64,000 nt of DNA, taken from positions 1-64,000 of the forward strand of contig WHVA01000495.1 of assembly GCA_015179125.1 (NCBI GenBank). Reading direction: 5' to 3'. A program made the position numbers and the translations under genes. Shown here piece after piece: positions 52,566 through 63,000 of the stretch (its first letter is position 1; every line of letters begins with the position of its first letter). The notes beneath the pieces are model-generated. The model was not told the origin of the DNA. It made no database searches and saw only the letters and a program-made list of their open reading frames with translations. Source of the DNA: Gautieria morchelliformis (taxonomy: Eukaryota; Basidiomycota; Agaricomycetes; Gomphales; Gomphaceae).

Positions 52566-53903
52566 TTAGCGATATCCTGTGACTGAAATTCCATTAACTC
52601 TCTCGCATACTCTTTGAGTTGGACTCATAGAGAACATACCTTGATAGTCATACGTAGGTGGCTGTGGCATCTGGGGCGATGCGCCGCCAATACTGGCTCG
52701 GACGGCAGCATATGGATCAGCGTACTGCATGGTCCGACTAACACCAGGGGACGCGGGTGCGGGGGCGTCGAAGCCACTCGGCGTAGGATCCGAGAAGGCA
52801 CCGTATGCGTCAATGCTAGGGCGAGATTTAGGCTCTGCGTCGGGACGGTATCGATTGTCATCGCTAAAGGGTGAAGAGACTTCTTCGGCTGTAGTGCGAC
52901 GCATAGGGGGAGTTGAGGTGCATTTGAGGGAATATGGCCGTAGCGTGATTCGTCATCATCTTCGTCATCATCTTCGTGGGCGTGCATTTCGGAAGGTGGG
53001 TTGAAGTTTGGATCTCGTCGTGGGTTGGATTTGCCAGATCTCCAGTCGAGCACAAGGATCGTCATAGTTCCTATCCAGCATACTGACCTCGACAGGTCAG
53101 AACCAGTCATTCGGGCAAGTAGAACAAATACAGACCAGTAGAGAGCCAGAAAAAGATAGCGCCAGCTTTCTTAGTGGAACACCAGCCTGAAAGGCCATTT
53201 TTGAAACCGTCCCCTTTACTGGCGTTGGGGTCGTTGTTAGGATTCTTGCATCCAGGCTCAGTCCAAGCTAGCGACTTAATAGATTAGCACGGTCCTAAGG
53301 CAGGGAGCTCGCTTCCTTTACCTGAGATAGTCACGATGAAACTGAAACCAAAATGTTAGCTTGATCGTCGCTGAAATAGATTAAGCATACCTGATCAAAA
53401 ATGCTCCGAAAAGTCCTGCTCCAGCGAGTATAAATCCCACTCGAACTTCCTTCATTGCTCGGGCAAGCCGGATGAGCTTGTCGTACTTTTCGTAAATGAC
53501 AGGCACGAGCACCATGAAAAGGGCGATAAAGAAGCCAAACAAAGCTATAAATATTGAGAATCCACTGAGGCCAGCTGCAGAGATACTGTCAGTAACGGGC
53601 CAACGCTTGGTCTGACTGAAATCACTCACATGGCCCAACGCCCCACTTGGCTTGAAAGGCAGCCACGCTGGCAAAACAGCACAAGGCAAGGAACGAGAAA
53701 AATATTTCCCCTGCATGGCACACAATGGCGGGTTTGGAGACGATCATCTAATACGGCTGGCCTCAGTGCAAAGCATATGAGGAGGGGCGGGTACATACGT
53801 CTTCTTCGTGCGCCATACTGCCAAATCCCGGTTTAGGCAGTGATTCCTCCTTCTGGGGGACCAACTTATTCACTGTATCTTTGATTGTATCCAGAAACGA
53901 CAT
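52566..53903 (-). CDS. MARVEL-type four-helix membrane protein
   Basis: Start MSFLDTIKDTVNKLVPQKEESLPKPGFG at 53,903. Membrane helices: FFSFLALCCFASVAAFQAKW, GLSGFSIFIALFGFFIALFMVLVP, VRVGFILAGAGLFGAFLI with SFIVTIS, and AGAIFFWLSTGLYLFYL. The loop between helices 3 and 4 is AWTEPGCKNPNNDP...GWC. The cytosolic tail reads DWRSGKSNPRRDPNFNPPSE, an acidic DEDDDES run, TPPMRRTTAEEVSSPF, and VSRTMQYADPYAAVRASIGG before QGYR-stop. About eight exons; the last intron (about 52,582-52,637) joins YDYQ to GYR. Family assignment rests on topology and the DPYAAVRA tail known from basidiomycete MARVEL proteins. Role in membrane domains is inferred. Confidence 0.7.
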
Positions 53904-54907
53904 GGCGAGCTCGCTGCGAGTTCACGCTCTTCAAATTCGAGGTAGAAAATGTACGCGTCAAGCGAGTTATACAAACGTCCTGGTTGCAAAGATTAACTCT
54001 GCTCACTGTTTTGAGGGAGGGAAACACGAGAAAGCTGTGGTTTTTTTGTTGTCGGCGCAGCGAACGAACTACGTAAACCCCGGCAGTTTCCGAGACTGAT
54101 TGGTAATCCGCCACAGCCTGTACGCTGTGACTCGGTGGCAATATGTTGCCTCGGTGCTGCACCGCGTCTCTTGTGGGCTGTCCCTTTTTTCCAATGCTCT
54201 TGAACTTGTGGCACCCATTTCAGGAGCTCTTACAGTATCTCCTTTGCACTGCGCTATCGAGCAAGTACAGTGGCTGTACTAGGCCACGGGAACTATGGCA
54301 AAGCTACTCCAGATGAGTAGAGAAAATCGTCCTACGGTTTTTTTTACCCATTTGGAGTAGCCTACTACATCTTGTCCTGCGTGAACCAGCTTGCAGATCC
54401 ACGCCATGGCGAATTCTGTAGCCACATGTCACAAGAGAATTCTCGTCAACTCTCTGCCCGTGTTTCTTTACAAGGTCAAGGTAACCTGACTCTGTTCGAA
54501 AGCCTATGGGTTAGAGTTGCAGCCCGAGCATGCCGTAATTAGGCCCCCCACTTTGTATATTTGCCTTCGCAAATGTGCCTAAGTAATGGGTCTGTACACT
54601 TTAGTAAATCAAGCTGATAACTGATGCGACACTAGTGCGATATTGAGCCTGTCTTCGCGCCGTACAACTGCAGTTTAATTATATCTAGGCATCCGTGTCG
54701 CCCAGCACAATGAAACAGCAGCAACAGCATACGGGAATCGCCCGTCCAGTACTACACTACCGAGACACAAGACACCTAAAGCGAGGTTGAGAGCGCACAC
54801 TACACGGGAAATTATGACTATTCATCAATTACATGTACGACTACATACATAGCTTTAAAGTTCCTTCCTCGATCATAGCGAGTCCTTCCACGATGGTAGA
54901 ATAAATG
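53904..54907. other. Intergenic spacer, about 1 kb
   Basis: Upstream of the MARVEL gene and downstream of the CCDC174-like gene. Contains a few T/A runs; no gene, repeat or tRNA is recognised. Confidence 0.5.
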
Positions 54908-56257
54908 TTATGCTCCCTTTGCTTTCGCAGCCATTATGTCACGTTCTAAAGCCGCCAAAAATTCATCTGCAGACTGGGGTTGACTATGGTTTTCTTTGGT
55001 GCCGGGCTTTGACTTTGCTCGTCTGGAGGTTGTGCTCCCCCCTTCACTTGCTTCCGTTGCAACCGCCGTCGTGTCTTTCGCTGCTATACTTGATGGGTCC
55101 TTGACTTTCCGCCTTTTAGCTTCGATAGCTTTCCGCCTCTCCTCAATCTCTCGTTTTCGCTTCTCCAACCCAGGCCGAACTTCTATCCCTGCAGCTGCAC
55201 CGGATTCCTCTCGTGCCTGTCCCGTCTCCATCCTACTCCGCCTAAGCTCTTCCATCTGCTTCTGCCGTGTTTCTTCATCCTTAGAAAATTGATAGAAACC
55301 GGCGCCCTGCGGCCGTACTTCCCGGGTAGCATCGTAATGTTCAGCAGGATTAGAGTCTTCCTTGGCAGCAGCTTCGACAGCGGCAATCTTTTCCGCCGAT
55401 TGTTCATAAGTCGGGAAGTAATTGGCATCACCACCTATATACAAGAGAGCCATAAGCATATACGCTTGCCAGTAGAGAGATGAACTCACGGATGAGGTAT
55501 GGACTAAGACCTCAAGATTAGCGGACTGTTATGAGTAAGAAAGACATGGGATGACATACTCGTCTTCCTGCTCAGGTTCTTCATCCACTGACTGCAGCAG
55601 GTTGCGAGGAACTTCACTGCGTCGTGCGGTTCGCATGCGTCCAAATTCATCCTCGTATTCCACGATGGGATCATTCTGAACAAGGATGGTTATGAATCAG
55701 ATCGATCTACGGAAGCTGATTACATATATACCTCGTCCAAACGTTCGGGAACTGTTAGAGATTCGTCAACGTCCTCGCTACTATCTGAGTCGTATTCCTC
55801 CGCTTTTCTATCGAACTTTCTGGGCGCCGTGTGTTAATCATCTCGACAATATCAAGCATATAATTATGAGATACATACGTCGACGAGTAGCGCATCATAC
55901 TGCTTTTCACTCAACCCTGCGGTTTTGCCTTTCTTCAGCTTCTCATACTGCGCCGCCTTACGCTCAAGAGCATCCTTAGCGGCTTCCAGGGTGGGCTTGC
56001 TAGCCAACGCCCATTCCAAATCACGGGCATTGCGCGATGCAACACCCTTATTCGGTCGGGCCCATACAGTAGGTTTCTACCAAGTGACCAGGTTACACTG
56101 GGACGCCAGTATCAAGCGATTCACAAACCTTATCCGGTCTTTTCACTCCACCCTTGAGAGCCGTCTCCTTTCCAAGCGCGCGATTCTGTGCGAATTCTGC
56201 CTCTTGCTTCAATAGGTGCGCCTTTAAATCCAAGAACGACGAGGTTGAGGGAGCCAT
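54908..56257 (-). CDS. CCDC174-like nuclear protein
   Basis: Start MAPSTSSFLDLKAHLLKQEAEF at 56,257. The sequence runs through KPTVWARPNKGVASRNARDLEWA, EKLKKGKTAGLSEKQYDALLVDFDRKAEEYDSDSEDVDES, EYEDEFGRMRTARRSEVPRN, and the family hallmark GAGFYQFSKDEETRQKQMEELRRSR, followed by a Lys/Arg-rich coiled coil and ADEFLAALERDIMAAKAKGA-stop. Human CCDC174 is linked to RNA processing and the exon-junction complex; the fungal role is not established. About five exons with small introns. Confidence 0.8.
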
Positions 56258-56668
56258 GGGTCACGTGATGACATGCGATCGGAAGTCTGGACCGAAAGCC
56301 TGCACACAGCAACACGGTATCAGAGCCTCTTGTAAAAACCTGCTATCGTCTTTCGTGACTTGCACTAGTATAACGCTCGGCCTTAACAGTTCCTTGATTC
56401 CGTTCGACTACTATATGGCAATACTGAGAAAAAGCACTTTGGATGCCTACTTGACCGGATTATACTTGGACTTTATGTAATGGTTGCCTGCAGACTACCT
56501 GCCAGTGGATGGATGATCACGGGTGTCTATACATTTACACTCATTTACACTTTCAAAGATGAACTGATGGAATTCCATGTTGCGATTTGAGCCAGTCACG
56601 AATAGACACTATCGAACTATAATTCGTATTTCCGTTACCACCAGGTATGCTAGGAAACTGCGCATCTA
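56258..56668. other. Intergenic spacer, about 410 bp
   Basis: Between the CCDC174-like start and the COX12 stop. Nothing coding is supported; it should hold the CCDC174-like promoter and the COX12 3' UTR. Confidence 0.5.
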
Positions 56669-57196
56669 TCAAGGATCAAGGCTGGCAGGAAATGCGCCTC
56701 CTTCTCTCTGCTCATCAAATTTCTCGATCTGTCGGTGAACACTAAGTAAGCCATCGGTGTCTTGTCTGCAGACGCAGCTACCTACCCATGCATCTAAAAG
56801 GAAATATAAGGACAGGAACCATGAAGTAGCTTTATTACTCACTCGGACACAGGGAATGGAAAGCTTTATAGAACTGCTTGCAAGGCGCAAAGTCCTCCCC
56901 TTTGGCGTTGATGCATTTGTAGTAGTCAATATAGTTCTGGTAACTTATGGGGGTGGATGCATAAATGAAGACATCAACTATTGCCACAGATGACGAACCA
57001 ATGCCTCGTTTGGTTCTGGTTGGGAAACCGGGCTATCATATGGCATGGTGAACTCAGTTTAATTCCAAGGAGAAAGTATATACCATCGAATCCCGCCGTT
57101 TGCAAGACAAATTTGCTAATAAGAGACCATCAGTCAACACGGATAGATGGCTGAGTTGAGAATACTTGCACACCTTTTGACTTCAGCTTCGGCCAT
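56669..57196 (-). CDS. COX12: Cytochrome c oxidase subunit VIb
   Basis: Small intermembrane-space subunit of complex IV. MAEAEVK start at 57,196; then FVLQTAGFDG-like and RFPNQNQTKRHCYQNYIDYYKCINAKGEDFAPCKQFYKAFHSLCPNAW, and IEKFDEQREGGAFPASLDP-stop. Four Cys form the twin CX9C (CYQNYIDYYKC) and CX10C (CKQFYKAFHSLC) motifs used by the Mia40 oxidation import path. About five exons, including a very short one (ATGCATGG, between introns ending TTTTAG and starting GTAGGT). Length about 85-90 residues as expected. Confidence 0.85.
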
Positions 57197-57273
57197 TGTG
57201 GATAGTCACAAAAGGTATGGGTAAACGTGGGCGTCACATATTGTCGCTGCTCCGCCTAACTTCTCCAGTTTTA
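57197..57273. promoter_or_regulatory. 77-bp divergent start region of COX12 and PRP18
   Basis: The two start codons are 77 bp apart. The gap contains an intron-like GTATGG (57,215) ... CCTAACTTCTCCAG (to 57,268), so PRP18 may have a 5' leader intron. If so, the PRP18 transcript begins at or inside the start of COX12. Confidence 0.5.
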
Positions 57274-58597
57274 ATGGAGGCTCTTAAAGCTGAGATTGCT
57301 GTCAAACGAAAAGCTCTTCAAGATGACCCCTTTATATCTTCACGCCCGACCAAATACATGAGGAAAGGAGAACTAGAGAAGCTGCGCGAAGAGCAAGAAT
57401 TGAAGGAGAAGGAAGCGAGAGTTGCTAAGGAGGTGCCTGAAAAGCAGCATAAGTCACAGGTATAGCTCACGTATCATTACGTCGAGTATGGTTGACCGTT
57501 CGCAAATCAACGTTTCTAGAACAGGGCCTTGCAACCGACGTCACATTCAACCTCTCATTCACCCTTACCCCCTTCGATATCCGCATCCCCCAAGCCTGAG
57601 GGTACTTTCAATATTTCAAATGAGGAGACCATTCGCCGATTAAGATTGAAGGGACAGCCAATCAGGTTGTTTGGGGAGTCAGACAAAGAGCGTCGTCTTC
57701 GGTTGCGTGCCCTCGAACTAATTGAAGAGAAGGGAGGCGAGAAAGGTGGCGGCACAAACGACTTCAAAAAAGCACTAGAAGACGTCGAGCTGAGCGAGAG
57801 AGTTGAGCGCCATATAGATGCCGCCAGAGACGGAGGCAAGGGGAAAGAAAAGGAGAAAGAAGGGGACCGTGGCGGCGTTATCGATCTTAGTCTTATCAAA
57901 AGTGACCCAGACAAGCTGTATCCTTTGATATACTATGCTCTCAAGCGGACGCTGAAGGAATGGGAGGAATCGATGGGACAGAGGCCTGGTACGTCCCTTC
58001 ATGTTAGAGACTTCGAACTTACAAATACCACATTGAATCATCAGAACAAATCAAACGCTCAATGCAGGGTAAGCTTGCTGCTGCAACACAAGTCCAGTCA
58101 GCAGAATACTTGAAGCCGTTGTTCAAGCTTCTACGGTCGCGAGTGAGTGAGCTTTACGTTTGTCCCAGTATTAATTATACAAACCTATTCCAGTCCTTAC
58201 CGTCTGATGTACTGGGACGAATCGCCGAAATTGTCTATTATATGCAAATGCGGCAATACCAGCGTGCCAACGATTCCTACCTTCGTCTCAGCATCGGTAA
58301 TGCCCCGTGGCCAATCGGTGTAACTATGGTTGGGTGCGTTAAGATATTTATCTTTACCCCATTTCCTACTCATCTTTTGATGGCCAGTATCCACGAACGT
58401 TCGGCCCGAGAGAAGATTTCTAGCGACCAAGTGGCACATGTGCTCAACGATGAAGTTAGCCGTAAATATATCCAGAGTCTTAAACGGTATGTTCCACCCA
58501 TGTCTCCTATCCAGAGACCGATATTCTCTCTCCTAGACTTCTGACCTTCGCACAAACCAAATATCCCCCGGAAGATGTTTCACAATTGATGGGATAG
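57274..58597 (+). CDS. PRP18: Pre-mRNA splicing factor Prp18
   Basis: Second-step splicing factor working with Slu7 and U5 snRNP in the nucleus. Start [18 protein letters not shown]. Exon 1 ends KQHKSQ before a GTATAG donor. The SFM/PRP4-like motif [20 protein letters not shown] is near residues 95-115. Then [43 protein letters not shown], and the Prp18 domain: [69 protein letters not shown] and [42 protein letters not shown]. Six to seven exons, all in phase. The conserved loop [23 protein letters not shown] is complete. Confidence 0.9.
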
Positions 58598-59085
58598 GCT
58601 TGCTCTTAAGTGTGTACATCATCTTCTCAGACTTGTATCCGAATTGAATAGTCCGTGGCCTTTCACAATTTTGAATTACTTGTAACACTGCGAAACCCGT
58701 GCGTCTGGAACATGACTTACCTGTGATTTTCAGACCACCACACGAATCCCAGGCATTTTTACAGTCAGTTATGGGATTCATTTTACTCTTTCTTTCCAGC
58801 ACTTCGGGAGCATCAAATACGGCTCCTGTGGCGGGCGCGCAAGTCAAATACAGCGAGTGGGCCAACCTAACGATACCTTTGGCATGTGATATCCAATACC
58901 GTACCAAAGGCTCTGATTCTTTCACAACAGCACCGGATGGGTCCATAACAGAAGTTAAGTAACTTCTGTGTGAGTTATTTACTGACCATGCAGAGACTAG
59001 ACAAAGAGAAAGTAATTACAATATAAGCGGGACTAGTAAGGAGTGTGAATATTAAATACACCACGCAATAAGCAAAGTTTACATG
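58598..59085. other. Convergent spacer between PRP18 and the SH3 gene
   Basis: About 490 bp. A plus-strand frame (58,699-58,962) and an overlapping minus-strand frame (58,946-58,533) are open, but neither shows a family motif. I treat them as unsupported; UTR sequence is more likely. Confidence 0.4.
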
Positions 59086-59935
59086 TCAGAAGATTGCATT
59101 TATGATACCGCCTCCGACAGCAGCACCTACGAGGCAAACAATGAGTAAAAGGCAAGTGAGGACGAAAAGGATTGTTCAAAGCACCTGCTCCGAAACCAAC
59201 ACCACCAGCAGCGGCTTGAGCCATCTGCCAGCGATACTATCAGTCTCCATGATACGGGATTGCCAGCATCACGTACGGTGTTTCCCAATTTTCCTCCGAA
59301 CTTCTTTTTCGGAGCTTGAACTTGCTGAGGCTCTGGAGGTGGCACAGGTGCTGGGGCGGCACAGGTGCCAAAGGCATGGGATTATAGGAAGCTTTCTCGC
59401 TGGGAATGGGTGCAACCATGCGACCGCCAGGGAACACGGGGGGCCGGTGGATGTAGGAGCGACCTTCTCGACATAGTTTGACGGAAATAATCCCGTTTGA
59501 CCACGGCTGTTCTTTCCCTTCCACCAGTCTGCATTCGTCTCTTCTAGTATTTCGATAGTTTCTCCAGCCATGAAAGAAAGATCTCCGGGCTCCTACACGT
59601 AGAGTTAGGATCGACACGAAACGCGAGAGACTGCTGCCTGTACTTACTTGCCCAGTCTCATTGTATGGCCACAGCGATCGAGCCTGGGCTGCCTGAGAGT
59701 ATGGAGGAGCCGGAGCTGGTGGTGCTACCCTCCTCGGGGAAGGCACAACAAGTGTGGGCGTGGGCGACGGCGATGCCATTGGAGTCGGCATCGCAGCAGC
59801 TGGCTGTGCAAACGGGAGTTTGCTCGTCATGAGTTGCCCATCTGTAGACGATATTACTCCCTGTCCGACAAGAAAGTCGATATCCGCCTGCATACGAGAG
59901 ACTACATGGGCAAGGAATGCATCTGAGGTTGCCAT
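59086..59935 (-). CDS. SH3-domain actin-regulatory protein (Lsb1/Pin3-like)
   Basis: Start [22 protein letters not shown] at 59,935. A Pro/Ala-rich linker, then an SH3 domain: [56 protein letters not shown] (conserved ALYDY-like, WW and PSNYV motifs). Then a Pro-rich tail, [25 protein letters not shown] and [16 protein letters not shown]. The Gly-rich C-terminal end is typical for yeast Lsb1 and Pin3, which bind Las17/WASP and modulate actin assembly. About four exons; the last intron (GTGCTTTG...CCTCGTAG) is in phase. Confidence 0.85.
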
Positions 59936-60020
59936 GATGATAAGAGTGGATGGTTGAAAGGTTAGGTGTTTGTGCTTAGTCAGCTTGCCCAGGACTTGTG
60001 GCGCGTTCATCCACGACTAG
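59936..60020. promoter_or_regulatory. 85-bp divergent start region of the SH3 gene and NUP159
   Basis: The SH3 protein starts at 59,935 on the minus strand, NUP159 at 60,021 on the plus strand. The two genes must share their core promoter or have overlapping leaders. No TATA box is evident. Confidence 0.55.
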
Positions 60021-63000
60021 ATGGAGTCTAGCAATATCGCACAGATAACTGCCCCAGGCGCTGCACCTACCCAGCAGAGGAACCTCACTCGCGGTCAGGA
60101 AAAGGAAGCAGAAGTGTGTGGATAAACCTCTTCAGCGCGATCCAAGTTTGAACATGTTCTGACACAATTTGCACAGTTCCTGTCCCTCAGACTCCTCAAC
60201 AAGCATGGGAGGATCAGGCTTTCCACCCAGCCCATCGATTACACCCGATTGCCTGGGAAATCTTCGCTGCTTGCTGTTGGCAGCCAGAAAGCATGTCTTG
60301 CAGCAGCTGTCCGCGAAGAGAGTGCAAACTGTGTGTCTTCATCTTCTTGCATCATAAAGTAGCTCATGAGTTATGAATTAGACATTCTCTTAACTACCCT
60401 CTCTGAATTTCGAACTGTGGTTGAGTCAGGACAACCCGAACCTGAGCCGTTCATTCCCTTCAAACCTCAGCAACCACCCTTGAGAGTTCCCGGTACCCCC
60501 AATATCGTCAAATTCGCTCTTAACGATGAGCGTTTGATGGTCGGCTTCGTTGATGGTCCATCCTTGTGTACAACACCAGCGATCTTTATGCGCCGGGACG
60601 CAACCAGGTCACACCGTACTTTTGTTGGCGTCCACATGCATGTAATTGACTTTTACTAATAGGTTGATCCCGTTCACGTATTTCCGGGAGATGCTTCTAC
60701 TACACCTCGTGACATTGTACCCAATCCTGGAGAAAGCCCTGAATTAGTAGCCATTCTACGTGGGGTCCATGGCCAAGAACCAGGACATCATGTTGATGTA
60801 TTAGACGTACAGCAGTTCAAACACGTTGCAGGCTGGCGCAAAGGAGTCGACCTAAATACAGCACCCGTCTCAAGTAGGTTCTGACATCTGTGCATTGCGA
60901 CCCTTTACTAAGGCTCTCCAGTTTCCTGGTCCCCGAAGGGAAAACAGATTGCAATTGGACTGCAATCGGGTGATATACTCTCATATAGCCCGCTGTCTGC
61001 TGCAAGTCCTAAGTCGCATCTTCCTAGACCGCCTTCTATTCCGCCTACCGCCTCCTCACTGCTCTCCATCACATGGCTAACTACCTCAAGTTTCCATACA
61101 ATATTTTCCTCACCAGAAGCATGCTCATCTCTTTTTAATGCCTCTAATTCCTCCTCATTGACAAAAACCCATGTCATCTCTACCCATGATTCCAAGTCCC
61201 AGTTCAGTGTCGATGTTGAACTTCTAGATCCGTCCCCTCCTTTCGGTGCACAATTTCCACCAGGTCCGCTTTCCATCGTCCTACGAAACTGGTCACCCAC
61301 AAAGTTCATCATTATCTGTGGAGATGGACCCTCGTCGGACATAGGTGTAATTGGGTCGCTGTCGTCCGATGGGGCTCCAGATGCTTGGGTAAACTTCACT
61401 CTTGAGGAGACTTCGACGCCATCTCTACCACTTGGAGAGGATACGCAGGACATGGCTTTGTTAGGATTGGAGATCGATCTGGCAAGCTCCAAGTCCGTTC
61501 GCATGTCTGAGCAGCCAGATGATGGCACTCCCGATCTGCCTCCATCTCCAATTCTATACGCGTACATGAGTGATGGCAGTGTCGTCGCTTGGCATGTCCT
61601 CAACACGACAGGAAATACATATCCTGGGATGGTGACGGCTAATTCTACTGAGCCTTTCGTCTCGTCCGCTCAACTTGAGAGGTTGAGCATGGAAGAATCG
61701 AGGATGTCCTCGCCTCAAATGACTCCCCTTGCCTCGCTTAAACCGGAACCGCTGTCACCCCTCAGCCAATCGCAACCGGGTTCAGCCTTCGGACAAACAG
61801 CTTCATCGCCGCCACCTTCTGCCCTATCCGCTATTGCCCCAGCGCGAGGATTTGGCGCCTTTGGCAACATAGCCACAACCTCAAAGTTTGGATCGACTGG
61901 CTTTGGGTTTGCAGGAGCGTCTTCCCCGTCGGCATTTGGTACATCTTCTAATTCCTCTGGCTTTGGCTCCTCTGGCTTTGGTGTTGGAAGTGACGCCAAA
62001 AACTCACAAGTTTCGTCGACTTTTGGTTCACCAGCATTCGGACAACCATCTAATGCACCAACATTTGGTGCACCTGGCTTCGGTTCAAAACCTGCGGGAC
62101 CAGCATTCGGACAAAGTGGTTTCAGTTCATCCGGTTCAATTTCTACACCTACGACCGGAGGATTTGCGGCTTTTGCAAACCAGGGGCTATCAACATTCGG
62201 GACAGCCGCCTCGCCTTCTGGACCTCAGTCTGCTTTTGGAGCTGGCGGTTCAGGCCAGGCCACCACAGCTCCCACGTCTGCCTTTGGTGCTGGAGGCTCG
62301 GGACCGTCGACGTCGTTTGGGCAGCAGCCCCGACCCGGTGATTCCGCAGGTTTCGGACAATCATCTGTCACACCAGTATTTGGGGCATCGAGCTTTGGTA
62401 AACCTGCGGCACCAGCATTCGGCCAGAGCGGCTTCAGTTCGAGTGCACTCAAGTCTTCGGTACCATCAACGGGAGGATTTGCGGCTTTTGCAAACCAGGG
62501 GCCATCAACATTCGGGACGGCCGCCTCGCCTTCTGGGCCTCAGTCTGCTTTTGGAGCTGGCGGTTCAGGCCAGGCCACGGCAGCGCCCACGTCTGCCTTT
62601 GGCGCTGGAGGTTCGGGACCCTCGACATCGTTTGGGCAGCAGCCCCGGCCTGGTGATTCTGCAGATTTCGAACAAGCATCTGCTACATCAGTATTTGGGG
62701 CACCGAGTTTTGGTAAACCTGCGGCGCCAGCATTCGGCCAGAGCGGCTTCAGTTCATCGAGTGCACCTAAATCTTCGGTATCTTCAACGGGAGGATTCGC
62801 GGCTTTCGCAAACCAGGGGCCGTCGACATTCGGCACTCCCGTGGGCTCAGGATCCTCGTCTCTTGCAAAAACATCAAACGAAAGGGTATCAGAGACACTC
62901 GGCGCTCCCGTGACTTCGGGATCCTCGTCTCTTGCTAAAACATCAACCGAAAGGGTATCAGAGACACTCGGCGCTCCCGTGGGCTCAGGATCCTCGTCTC

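Noticed and set aside
54240..54600. Possible tRNA gene in the spacer downstream of the CCDC174-like gene
   Set aside because: A TTCGAA word is present, but no A-box, B-box and acceptor-stem combination can be formed.
58533..58962. Overlapping frames of 137 (-) and 87 (+) codons between PRP18 and the SH3 gene
   Set aside because: No motif is recognised on either strand, and the minus frame overlaps the last PRP18 exon. More likely 3' UTR sequence.
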